Assembly: GCF_001280845.1 (NCBI RefSeq) | Contig: NZ_LGHP01000004.1 | Coordinates: forward strand, 189,261 to 253,260 | Length of the DNA stretch: 64,000 nt | Origin: Bacillus sp. FJAT-28004 | GTDB taxonomy: Bacteria > Bacillota > Bacilli > Paenibacillales > Paenibacillaceae | Reading direction: 5' to 3' | In this document: piece by piece, positions 23,150-30,616 of the stretch | How the letters are laid out: each line of letters starts with the position of its first letter | Numbering within the stretch: the stretch's first letter is position 1 | Notes under the pieces: generated by a model | The model's input: the letters and a program-made list of their open reading frames with translations, nothing else | What the model was told of the DNA's origin: nothing | The model's database searches: none | Position numbers and translations under genes: made by a program

Positions 23150-23788
23150 ATGAAGAAATTTCTAGCTCTATTCGCTGTACTCGTACTCGCTACCGCAACT
23201 GCAGCAAATCACAAAGTAGATGCTTCTCCTGTCTTGAAATTCGGCAGCGAGGGACAGAACATTCCGGATCTGCAGTTTCGGCTTCAGACGACCGGTTATT
23301 ACAATTTGCCCATAGATAAAAATTTTGGTAAGGGCACCCGCAACGCGGTTCAACGTTTTCAAAAAAATAATGGGCTCCAGAGTGACGGCGTTGTAGGTCC
23401 GAAAACATGGGCGAAACTCAAAAAATTGTCGGTCAACAAAAAAGAGCTTTCCATGCTAGCACGTGTCATCTATGCCGAGGCCAGAGGGGAAGATTATAAA
23501 GGTCAGGTGGCGGTCGGTGCGGTCGTAATGAATCGCCTCCAGTCTTCAAAGTTTCCGAAAACAGTGAAAGAAGTCATTATGGAGCCAAATGCTTTCTCAG
23601 CCGTAAAAGACGGACAGTACTGGCTTATCCCCAATCAAACGGCATTCAAGGCGGCTAAAGCTGCTGTAAAAGGGATGGATCCCACCGGCAATGCATTGTT
23701 CTACTTTAATCCGGTAATCTCTAAATCGACTTGGTTCAAGACGCGTACAGCTACCAAGAAAATCGGCAATCATCAATTTACGCTATAG
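23150..23788 (+). CDS. SleB-type cell wall hydrolase with peptidoglycan-binding domain
   Basis: 212 residues, ATG after CGGAGGG. Signal peptide 1-25, PG_binding_1 domain about 32-92 (GSEGQNIPDLQFRLQTTGYY, FGKGTRNAVQRFQKNNGLQSDGVVGPKTW), then the Hydrolase_2 lytic transglycosylase domain about 100-212 with catalytic Glu110 in ARVIYAEARGE and FYFNPVISKSTWF. This is the build of SleB, which opens the spore cortex at germination; vegetative paralogues also exist. No YpeB gene follows, unlike true sleB loci. Confidence 0.9.
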   Translation: MKKFLALFAVLVLATATAANHKVDASPVLKFGSEGQNIPDLQFRLQTTGYYNLPIDKNFGKGTRNAVQRFQKNNGLQSDGVVGPKTWAKLKKLSVNKKELSMLARVIYAEARGEDYKGQVAVGAVVMNRLQSSKFPKTVKEVIMEPNAFSAVKDGQYWLIPNQTAFKAAKAAVKGMDPTGNALFYFNPVISKSTWFKTRTATKKIGNHQFTL

Positions 23789-23836
23789 GTATAGCCAAGT
23801 GAGAAGGACATTTATCTAGAACAGGAGAATAAATGA

Positions 23837-24025
23837 ATGAGCATTGACACTAAGGACCGACATCAGGCTAGAGTTGAATTGGTCATTGATATTATCAAAG
23901 GAATTTTTGAAAAAGAGGCTATTCCAAAGGATTTCAAAGAAAAATTAAATACAATGAGTTATGATGATTTAGGATTTTTTGTTATTAATATCATAAAAAA
24001 CCGATCCATTGATGAAATTCTTTAA
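23837..24025 (+). CDS. Small hypothetical protein
   Basis: 62 residues, ATG preceded by CAGGAG at good spacing and followed by a strong terminator. Helical, charged: ELVIDIIKGIFEKEAIPKDFKEKLNTMSYDDLGFFVINIIKNRS. Could be cotranscribed with the hydrolase 48 bases upstream. No family recognised. Confidence 0.65.
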   Translation: MSIDTKDRHQARVELVIDIIKGIFEKEAIPKDFKEKLNTMSYDDLGFFVINIIKNRSIDEIL

Positions 24026-24047
24026 TTGAATATCGGACTATTTCATT

Positions 24048-24084
24048 AAAAAGAGCAAACGCTGACGCAGCGCTTGCTCTTTTT
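24048..24084. terminator. Strong bidirectional terminator hairpin
   Basis: AAAAAGAGCAA then CGCTG / CAGCG then TTGCTCTTTTT: a long near-perfect stem between the small plus-strand gene and the convergent MATE gene. A repeat box (TTTCCCGGTAGCGTAACAA) follows at 24101-24118. Confidence 0.9.
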
Positions 24085-24100
24085 ATCTTTATAACGCTCT

Positions 24101-24118
24101 TTCCCGGTAGCGTAACAA
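24101..24118 (+). repeat. Single intergenic box after hairpin
   Basis: TTTCCCGGTAGCGTAACA, one substitution in the CCCGTTAGC core. Hairpin-then-box order as elsewhere. Confidence 0.45.
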
Positions 24119-24139
24119 CGCAGGTACTATTTCGAATCA

Positions 24140-25483
24140 TTAACCATGTGATGCTTCTTTCAGCTTGACCGCGGACCAATCTGTCCGGTAAAACCGGAGC
24201 ATGATCGACACCCCCATGACCATAAGGAACGTATATAATGCCAGCCATGCGCCCACACTTCCCCACTCCAACACATTGATGAAGATATAGGCAAGCGGCA
24301 CGAACAGCAGCCAGCTGGCGGCCAGCGATATTTTGAGCAAAAATGTCGTATCCCCGAGCCCCCGTAATCCGCCCGCGTAAAAATTCAGCAGTCCGTCGAA
24401 AATTTGTAGATACGCCGAGATCATAATCAGAAACGCCGCCACTTCATAGACGGCTGGATCGGAGGAATATAACCGCGCAATCGGTCCGGCCAGGAATGTC
24501 TCTACCGTACCGAGTATGATCAGAAAAATTGATCCCAGGATCGCCGTATCCGTCCCGGCTCTCCTTCCGAGGTGAGCCTTGCCCTGACCGACATATTGGC
24601 CGACCAGAATCGTAGCGGTTGCACCGAAGGCGAATGCCGGCATGAAGCCGAACGCCATGACGCTGAGTGCTACCTCGTTCGCTGCCAGCGCCGTATCGCC
24701 CAGCCGGGCTACAAAGGCGGTGAAGATGAACATCGATAGGCTGAGCGAGAACTCCTGCGCACCCAGCTTGCCGCTTTCCTGCAGCAGCAGCTTCATTTCC
24801 GGCCAGTTAAACTTCACAAGTTGCCTTGTGTTGAACGGCTTATGCAGTACGAAATAAAAGACGATCACACACACCAGCAGTTGAACCGCTTCACCGACCA
24901 GCACCGCTGCTCCTGCTCCGGTCAGACCGAGTTCAGGAAAACCCCAATTCCCGAATGTAAGCGTGTATGTAAGAAAGATTATGATTAGATTGCTGATCAG
25001 CGCGATGACCATAGACAGCCGGGTCGCCCCGATCCCGCGCAGAAATCCGTGGAACACAAAGTTGATGATCCCGAAGGACATCGCAAAGAAACGGAGTTCA
25101 AGATAATCAGTGCCTTCTCTGACGAGATCCGCTGAGCCTCCCGTCAACCGCAGGATATCATCGGAGAGCAACAAGCCCACGACGGCGGTCAGCACCGCAA
25201 AGATCAGACATAAATAAAATGCGAGATACGTCCGTTGGATCCCTTTCTGCATATCGTTCGAACCATAATTTTGGGCAACCAGATAGTTCACCGTATGTCC
25301 GATTCCGGAGAAAATTGCAAAAGCGTTATACATAATAATGTTGGAGACGCCGACGATGGCGATAATCAGGAATCCGAGATCACCTACCAGAATCAGATTG
25401 ATCGTTCCCGTCACGGTAGCGGTGGCGAAGGACACTAGTGACGGAATGGCTAGAAGTAATATTTTTTTCCAATTTTGCAGCAT
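24140..25483 (-). CDS. MATE family efflux transporter
   Basis: 447 residues, twelve hydrophobic segments in two related halves, which is the MATE size and topology. Typical residues: AIPSLVSFATATVTGTINLILVG in helix 1, NYLVAQNYGSND after helix 2, and GATATILVGQYVGQG at the start of the second half. Exports cationic drugs or metabolites using Na+ or H+. AGAGG lies eleven bases before the ATG. G+C-rich relative to its neighbours. Substrate cannot be told. Confidence 0.92.
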   Translation of the reverse strand: MLQNWKKILLLAIPSLVSFATATVTGTINLILVGDLGFLIIAIVGVSNIIMYNAFAIFSGIGHTVNYLVAQNYGSNDMQKGIQRTYLAFYLCLIFAVLTAVVGLLLSDDILRLTGGSADLVREGTDYLELRFFAMSFGIINFVFHGFLRGIGATRLSMVIALISNLIIIFLTYTLTFGNWGFPELGLTGAGAAVLVGEAVQLLVCVIVFYFVLHKPFNTRQLVKFNWPEMKLLLQESGKLGAQEFSLSLSMFIFTAFVARLGDTALAANEVALSVMAFGFMPAFAFGATATILVGQYVGQGKAHLGRRAGTDTAILGSIFLIILGTVETFLAGPIARLYSSDPAVYEVAAFLIMISAYLQIFDGLLNFYAGGLRGLGDTTFLLKISLAASWLLFVPLAYIFINVLEWGSVGAWLALYTFLMVMGVSIMLRFYRTDWSAVKLKEASHG

Positions 25484-25629
25484 ACGTGTTGTTAGCCTCT
25501 TTTCAGCAGAATGTATACCCTTTCATTCGACATTGAAGGAGCACTTCCTTTTTTAATATTCAACAGGGACATCCATGTTCGAGTGTCGACTCTTCTTCAT
25601 CCTATCAAGTATCCCTCGTAGATATATTA

Positions 25630-25675
25630 AACAATAGGATGCTCCAATACTATAGTATTGGAGCATCCTATTGTT
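25630..25675. terminator. Perfect 46-base palindrome (terminator of the SDR gene)
   Basis: Two 23-base arms (AACAATAGGATGCTCC, then AATACTA, and its exact complement) meet without a spacer at 25652/25653. On the minus strand it follows the SDR gene by 45 bases. Acts as a very strong hairpin; see findings. Confidence 0.7.
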
Positions 25676-25720
25676 ATACATTTGTAAAACCTATATACAA
25701 TATTCGAAATTGAAAAAATG

Positions 25721-26515
25721 TTAAAAAATAGTCGGTATCATTCCCCCATCCATACGGATTGGAGAACCTTTAAATGCGGATGCATAAGGACTACATACAA
25801 ATGTAGTTAGTCTACCTATTTCAATAGGCTTGATAAATCGCTGTATTTCAGATTGTGGTAGGTTTGTAGTCATAAATTCTTTCTCTTTTTCCGAAAAAGT
25901 CATATCTTCATTAGGGTACATACCTTCAATTATTTGATGCACATTTTCAGAGAGTGTTGGTCCTGGCATGATCGAATTGACTGTAACTTCTGTTCCTATT
26001 GTTAATTTAGATAAGCTTTTTGACAATGATAATAACATTGATTTTGTCATACAATACTGAGGCATTTGTCCTGAAGGCATAATTGCTTCTTCACTCGCAA
26101 TAAAGATAATACGGCCATAATCATTTTTCAACATTTTAGGTAAATAAAATTTAGATAATCCATTTGCAGCAAGAACATTAGTACGGAAGTATTTTTCCCA
26201 TACTTCATCGTCAACGTCCTCATAATGCATCATTTCATAAATACCCATATTGTTAACTAAAATATCAATATTGGGGTATTTTTCAAATAAAGCTTCTCTT
26301 TGCCCAATATCCACAATATCGGCTGTAGCATTTTGAGGAGAGGTAGCCGGGAAATCTGACTTAATTTCCTTTACATTTCGTTCTACCTCTTCATCATTTC
26401 GTCCATTAATTAGTACATTAACACCTTCTTTGGCAAGTTCAATGGCAATTGCTTTACCAATACCTTTCGTTGAACCTGTTACTAAAGCTGTTTTATTATT
26501 CAATCCCATATCCAT
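25721..26515 (-). CDS. SDR family oxidoreductase
   Basis: 264 residues, ATG after GAGGAG. Classical short-chain dehydrogenase: TGSTKGIG NAD(P)-binding loop (about 14-21), NNMG in place of NNAG, and active site Ser (IASEEAIM) with Y-C-M-T-K. Arg in INGRNDEE suggests NADP preference. The C-terminal RFIKPIEIGRLTTFVCSPYASAFKGSPIRMDGG is standard. The AraC-type gene at 26715 is upstream on the same strand and could regulate it. AT-rich. Confidence 0.9.
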   Translation of the reverse strand: MDMGLNNKTALVTGSTKGIGKAIAIELAKEGVNVLINGRNDEEVERNVKEIKSDFPATSPQNATADIVDIGQREALFEKYPNIDILVNNMGIYEMMHYEDVDDEVWEKYFRTNVLAANGLSKFYLPKMLKNDYGRIIFIASEEAIMPSGQMPQYCMTKSMLLSLSKSLSKLTIGTEVTVNSIMPGPTLSENVHQIIEGMYPNEDMTFSEKEKEFMTTNLPQSEIQRFIKPIEIGRLTTFVCSPYASAFKGSPIRMDGGMIPTIF

Positions 26516-26714
26516 AATACATTTCTCCTCTTCAAAGCGATGTCATGATCAGCTGGCCTTTAAAATCGCTCCTGTCTTTCGGATAGTGATTATATTACCT
26601 TGTTTGGATTGTTCAGTAACTAGCCTATTACGCCAAAGTTCTTGTTTAACACGCCAAATGATAAAACCCAGTAAATACTAGCTCTCTTTAGAATGGGTTA
26701 GGCTCATAATTCTA

Positions 26715-27764
26715 CTAATGAATAGTCGGCATGCCTAACTGTCCTTCTGATATCGAGTTTGTACTTAAATGTTCAGAACGCCAATTTGAAGGTGTATTAC
26801 CTTCCCAAAGGCGGAAGGCGCGGTAAAAAGAGTTCTGGTCTTCATATCCAATCAAGAAAGCCACTTCTTTAATATCGAGCGAGGGGTCTGCCAAGTACTC
26901 TCGTGCTTGTTCATGTCTAGCTTGTGTCAATAGATGCTTGAAGCTCGTGTTTTCGTCAGCAAGCCGGCGCTGCAATGTACGATCACTCATACTGAGCTCC
27001 TTCGCAATAGCCTGAACGTCGGGGCGCCCTCCTGTGAGGCTACGTTTCATAATCCATTTGACCTTCTCGGTAATTGATCGGCTGCGCTGCTCTTCATCCA
27101 ACGATCGGTCCAAAGCAGGAGTCAGGATCTCCAGCAACTCTTCGTTGTACGAGACAAAGGGGCGGTCCAGATCATTTCGATGAAGCGTTAACCGGTTGTA
27201 TTTTGCACCAATCCGGATACGGCAGCCGAAGTAAGCTTCAAGGGCCAGTACATCGCCCATTGAGTGCGAAAATTCGACCAACTGCGCCGTCAAAGGTTTA
27301 CCTGTGCCCCGGCGCCCAAGCTCTAGAAGACATGCCAACGTGATACCAACCAGCATAGGCGGACCGGGTTGCTCGGTATCCAGCCATTCCAGTTCGATTG
27401 TACAGTGCTCGCCCTCCTCGGTGATACGTAAGCTTTCGGGGGGACAAAGTTGTTTGTACCGAGCCATTCGGTTAAGGGCGTCGCGGTAGTCACGAGCGTG
27501 GTAAGTCGCCAAGACGGTCGGTGGGTACTTCGCTGTTTCAAAGACGGTCGCAAGATTGATGATTCCTTTGGCAGTGTCACCAATGAGATCGGAGTAGGCC
27601 TGCCAGATCGCGAAATATTGGGCGGTGGTGACTACTGGTTCAGTAATAATGGTGAGTGGCAGTCGTGCTTTGCGAGCTACGTCGTGGGCGGCAATCCCTA
27701 ATTGACGTAATCCTGCCCAAAATCCTTGTGGGATTTTAATACGGTCAGAAGTATGAGACTTCAT
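26715..27764 (-). CDS. AraC-family regulator with arabinose-binding-type N-terminal domain
   Basis: 349 residues, ATG after AAAGGAGG. Residues about 20-210 fit the long 'arabinose-binding' (OruR/ArgR-like) N-terminal domain, and 240-335 the AraC DNA-binding domain (VQAIAKELSMSDRTLQRRLADENTSFKHLL, IKEVAFLIGYEDQNSFYRAFRLWEGNTPSNWR). This subfamily is commoner in proteobacteria, and the gene is richer in G+C than its neighbours, so transfer is possible. Located upstream of the SDR gene on the same strand. Confidence 0.88.
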   Translation of the reverse strand: MKSHTSDRIKIPQGFWAGLRQLGIAAHDVARKARLPLTIITEPVVTTAQYFAIWQAYSDLIGDTAKGIINLATVFETAKYPPTVLATYHARDYRDALNRMARYKQLCPPESLRITEEGEHCTIELEWLDTEQPGPPMLVGITLACLLELGRRGTGKPLTAQLVEFSHSMGDVLALEAYFGCRIRIGAKYNRLTLHRNDLDRPFVSYNEELLEILTPALDRSLDEEQRSRSITEKVKWIMKRSLTGGRPDVQAIAKELSMSDRTLQRRLADENTSFKHLLTQARHEQAREYLADPSLDIKEVAFLIGYEDQNSFYRAFRLWEGNTPSNWRSEHLSTNSISEGQLGMPTIH

Positions 27765-27958
27765 ACTTATGGGCCTCCTTTAGCTACTTACATATTCATT
27801 AGTTTTGGTTGTGATTGTGTGTCCTGCCTCGTTGATGAGACTGCAATTATAGTACCTCTCCCATTTCGCTCTGTAACTAGCAGAAAGTGACATTTCACTT
27901 GCCAATCACGCCGAATCTTACATACACATAAGAATACTCATAAGTCCATTTAACCAAA

Positions 27959-28010
27959 TCTGCCCATTAGTTTTTTGACAAAAAAAACAGCCACAATAGT
28001 CGGCTGCCTG
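27959..28010 (+). repeat. Intergenic repeat: box then hairpin
   Basis: TCTGCCCATTAG (variant core) then T/A-run and CAGCC...GGCTG hairpin (27988-28006), which may terminate the HesB-like gene. Confidence 0.5.
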
Positions 28011-28041
28011 TATGTCAATATTAAGTTATTGTTTCATACCC

Positions 28042-28341
28042 TTATTTGTCATGAAAACCTGTAGAAGGGTTTGTTATGAAAAAACCTTCTTCAGGCACAT
28101 AAAAAAATTGAATCCAAACCCCATCTAAAAGGGCTTCACGTTTATCTAATACGATTTCAATGTCTTTGTCTGTTTTTACGATTTCATCATGTTCAGTAGG
28201 TGTATCCAGCATTATATCATAATGAGCATGCTCTCCATGATTCTGCGTAATAAAAACACGAATCATCTTCCCATCCGATTCTTTACTACTCAACATATTT
28301 TTTAAGACATTTGCTGCATTTCGATTGATTTTACATTTCAT
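28042..28341 (-). CDS. HesB/IscA-like fold protein
   Basis: 99 residues from the ATG with GAGGA six bases upstream; an ATG six codons earlier lacks a site. KINRNAANVLKNML, IRVFITQNHGEHAHYDIMLDTP and EIVLDKREALLDGVWIQFFYVPEEGFFITNP follow the A-type scaffold (HesB) fold. The three conserved Cys of IscA/SufA are absent (only Cys3 remains), so it is unlikely to carry Fe-S clusters the usual way. Similar Cys-free HesB-like proteins are common in Bacillales; function unknown. Confidence 0.7.
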   Translation of the reverse strand: MKCKINRNAANVLKNMLSSKESDGKMIRVFITQNHGEHAHYDIMLDTPTEHDEIVKTDKDIEIVLDKREALLDGVWIQFFYVPEEGFFITNPSTGFHDK

Positions 28342-28462
28342 GTTTTGTCCTCGATTCATTCTTATTTACTGTAATGATATTAGTTACAGTAAGATTTGTC
28401 AAGATATTCGAATTATCGACAATTATTCTGGACCATACTAATTTACGCGTAAATATAAAAAA

Positions 28463-28499
28463 AGCTGTCCTTCAAGGTCGATAACCTTGTGAGACAGCT
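28463..28499 (-). terminator. Terminator of the sigma/anti-sigma operon
   Basis: AGCTGTC / GACAGCT outer stem with inner CAAGGT / ACCTTG; minus strand continues into TTTTTTTATATT. Confidence 0.9.
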
Positions 28500-28513
28500 C
28501 ATTCATTCTAAAG

Positions 28514-29275
28514 CTATAGTGTATTTACCGAATCAGAACCGGTATCCATTCCGAAAGCTTTAGTCCCGCGCGGCTGATCGCCATTCTCATCAGGCTCTAG
28601 AGTGATACCGATGCTATCATAGATTAATTGATCAGACTCTATTCCCATCGCGAGCAGCCCTACTCCCTTCTCGTCGACGCGGAACGTGCCCGCGCTCGTT
28701 CGAATGCCTTCTCGGACAAGCCAAACCTGATATGCTTCCTCGTTTTTCGTTTCTTCGGCTCCGAAGACATAGACTACAAACTGCTTGCTCTTTCCATTGT
28801 CGACAATGCATGCGACGCCATACGCATGCTTCTTCTCAGTGGATTCCGCCTTTAGCATCGTAATTTGTACAATCTCGGATGCTGGAGCAAATAAAGCATT
28901 TTCAATTAACTCTAATCGTGTTTCCTCATTTTTAATGAAAGGATTATCCCATAACGAGCCGCTGACAAAAATAAGCGCTGCTGCTGCTACGGCAATTGCT
29001 GGCTTCCATAGCTTTCTTTCACTCCGTGCTTTATGGTGTTTAGGCGCTGCTTTGGCAGCAGACATAATTTGCTCCTTTAAATCCTTTGGAGGTTCAATTC
29101 GTTCCATATCTAAGGGAAGCTCCTCCCATACGATTTGTAATTCGGCCAGCTCTTGCTTGCAAGAATCACAATAAGTCAAATGACGTTCGAATGCTTCCTT
29201 CTGCTCTTCGGTGCAAGCATCAGAAAGATAATCGAGTATGAAATCGCAATCGCTGCTGTATGCTTCGTCATTCAT
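28514..29275 (-). CDS. Anti-sigma factor, RskA-like with zinc-finger N-terminus
   Basis: 253 residues, starting directly after the stop of the sigma factor gene. N-terminal anti-sigma zinc domain with H-x3-C-x2-C (FERHLTYCDSCKQEL, about 24-38); one membrane helix near residues 88-106 (AIAVAAAALIFVSGSLW); outside domain with ASEIVQITMLKAE, VAC..VYVFG, YQVWLVREGIRTSAGTFRVDEKGVG typical of RskA. Holds the ECF factor at the membrane until a signal arrives. Targets probably include the secreted cupredoxin genes next door. Confidence 0.9.
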   Translation of the reverse strand: MNDEAYSSDCDFILDYLSDACTEEQKEAFERHLTYCDSCKQELAELQIVWEELPLDMERIEPPKDLKEQIMSAAKAAPKHHKARSERKLWKPAIAVAAAALIFVSGSLWDNPFIKNEETRLELIENALFAPASEIVQITMLKAESTEKKHAYGVACIVDNGKSKQFVVYVFGAEETKNEEAYQVWLVREGIRTSAGTFRVDEKGVGLLAMGIESDQLIYDSIGITLEPDENGDQPRGTKAFGMDTGSDSVNTL

Positions 29276-29845
29276 TTAAAGATCCCCCTTTGCTGCAAGA
29301 TGCCTTCGCAATATTTTCAAAGTCTGATGAAGTCTGTTTTTGACCGTTCCGAGTGGCTGATCATACAGCTGTGCCAGCTCTCTTAAGCTAAAGCCTTGCC
29401 AATAAAAATGCTCGATCAGCGTTTTCTGTGATGTAGATAAATGTTTGCATGCCTGCTGAATTTGTTCCCTTAAGGAATGCCTAACAACATGCTCCTCGGG
29501 TGAAAGGCTCAATTGATCAGGCAATTCATTAAATCGTTCCTCTGTTAGTTGTACCAGACCGGAAGCGTCCCTTCTTTGTTTTCGAATATGATCCATCGTT
29601 ATATTGCGGGTAATGGTAAGGAGCCAGCTTGTAAAACGCCCCTTATCCGGGTCATATTCCGATTCTGTAGTCCATAGACGCATAAATACCGCCTGTGAAA
29701 TATCTCTTGCGGTTGGCTCATCCCGAACCGCCTTGATGGCGAAGGAATACACCAAAGCGCCATACCGGTCATAAAGAACGGACAGCGCTTTATTTTTACC
29801 GTTTCTAATTAGCTGCATGAGTTCTTGATCGGTAAGATTAAGCAT
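29276..29845 (-). CDS. ECF-type sigma factor (SigK/RpoE-like)
   Basis: 189 residues from ATG 29845, nine bases after GGAGG; a TTG six codons earlier overlaps that site. Sigma region 2 about 20-90 (LYDRYGALVYSFAIKAVRDEPTARDISQAVFMRLW) and region 4 about 125-180 (SLREQIQQACKHLSTSQKTLIEHFYWQGFSLRELAQLYDQPLGTVKNRLHQ). Followed at once by its anti-sigma gene. The pairing with an RskA-type anti-sigma places it in the SigK-like group, often answering to redox or copper stress in other bacteria. Confidence 0.93.
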   Translation of the reverse strand: MLNLTDQELMQLIRNGKNKALSVLYDRYGALVYSFAIKAVRDEPTARDISQAVFMRLWTTESEYDPDKGRFTSWLLTITRNITMDHIRKQRRDASGLVQLTEERFNELPDQLSLSPEEHVVRHSLREQIQQACKHLSTSQKTLIEHFYWQGFSLRELAQLYDQPLGTVKNRLHQTLKILRRHLAAKGDL

Positions 29846-29894
29846 CACATTGCGCCTCCACAACAGGCTTGTTTTTTTTTATGTTATCAGAAAC

Positions 29895-29920
29895 AGGAGC
29901 AGCCTTAAACAGCTGCTCCT
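29895..29920. terminator. Hairpin after the cupredoxin lipoprotein gene
   Basis: Stem AGGAGCAGC / GCTGCTCCT with eight-base loop, followed on the plus strand by AATCTTTTTAT; minus side is less T-rich. Confidence 0.65.
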
Positions 29921-29940
29921 AATCTTTTTATAAAAGATAA

Positions 29941-30606
29941 TTATTTTTCCTTCACTACGATTGACGCTCTCATACCAGGATGAGGTATACAATAGTAGCC
30001 GAACTCGCCTGCATCTGAGAAGGTAACCTTCTTGCTTTCATCCTGGGCAAGCAGCTCCGTATCGAATTGCCCATTATCAGCAGTTGCAGAATGTTTTACC
30101 TCATCCTTATTGATAAAGGTAACGATATCACCCTGCGAGATTTCGAGCTTATCCGGTGAGAAGGCGAAGTTCGTAATCTCAACCGTATGAACGGTCACCG
30201 CGTCAGAAGGCTGTTCTTTGTCTTTTATCGGCTCCACCGTTTTGACCGGTGTTTTAGGCGTAGACTTAGGCTGAGCCGCAGTAGCCTTTGGCGTCGCTTC
30301 TGTCGCTTTCTCCGTTGCAGCCGGCTTCTGCGTTGCTTCAAGCTTTTCCGTCTCCTTCGGCTTTTCCGTTTCAACCGGCTCCTGCGCTGGGGAGACAGCA
30401 TCCGTTGGACTAGGAGATGAAGTCGTATTTCCCGCCCCATCACCCTCATCTTCTGCATGCTCATCAGAAGTTTCAGTACTTTTTGGAGCAGCTGTCATAT
30501 CCATTGTATTATGGGCAGCATTCTTGTTTGCCACCTGAGCCCCGCAGCCCGATAAGAAGAGGAGAAGCGGGATTAGCATCAAACATCCAAAAGTTATATT
30601 TCGCAT
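29941..30606 (-). CDS. Cupredoxin lipoprotein with long low-complexity linker
   Basis: 221 residues. Lipoprotein signal with lipidated Cys21 (LFLSGCG), a 115-residue Pro/Thr/Lys/Glu-rich stalk (about 25-135), then a blue-copper domain: H172 (EVKHSA), C206, H209 and M212 (YYCIPHPGM), the four type-1 copper ligands. It sits on the outer face of the membrane and should carry electrons or bind copper. It starts ten bases from the end of the larger cupredoxin gene at 30617, so the two are one operon. Confidence 0.9.
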   Translation of the reverse strand: MRNITFGCLMLIPLLLFLSGCGAQVANKNAAHNTMDMTAAPKSTETSDEHAEDEGDGAGNTTSSPSPTDAVSPAQEPVETEKPKETEKLEATQKPAATEKATEATPKATAAQPKSTPKTPVKTVEPIKDKEQPSDAVTVHTVEITNFAFSPDKLEISQGDIVTFINKDEVKHSATADNGQFDTELLAQDESKKVTFSDAGEFGYYCIPHPGMRASIVVKEK

Positions 30607-30616
30607 GTCTTCACGC

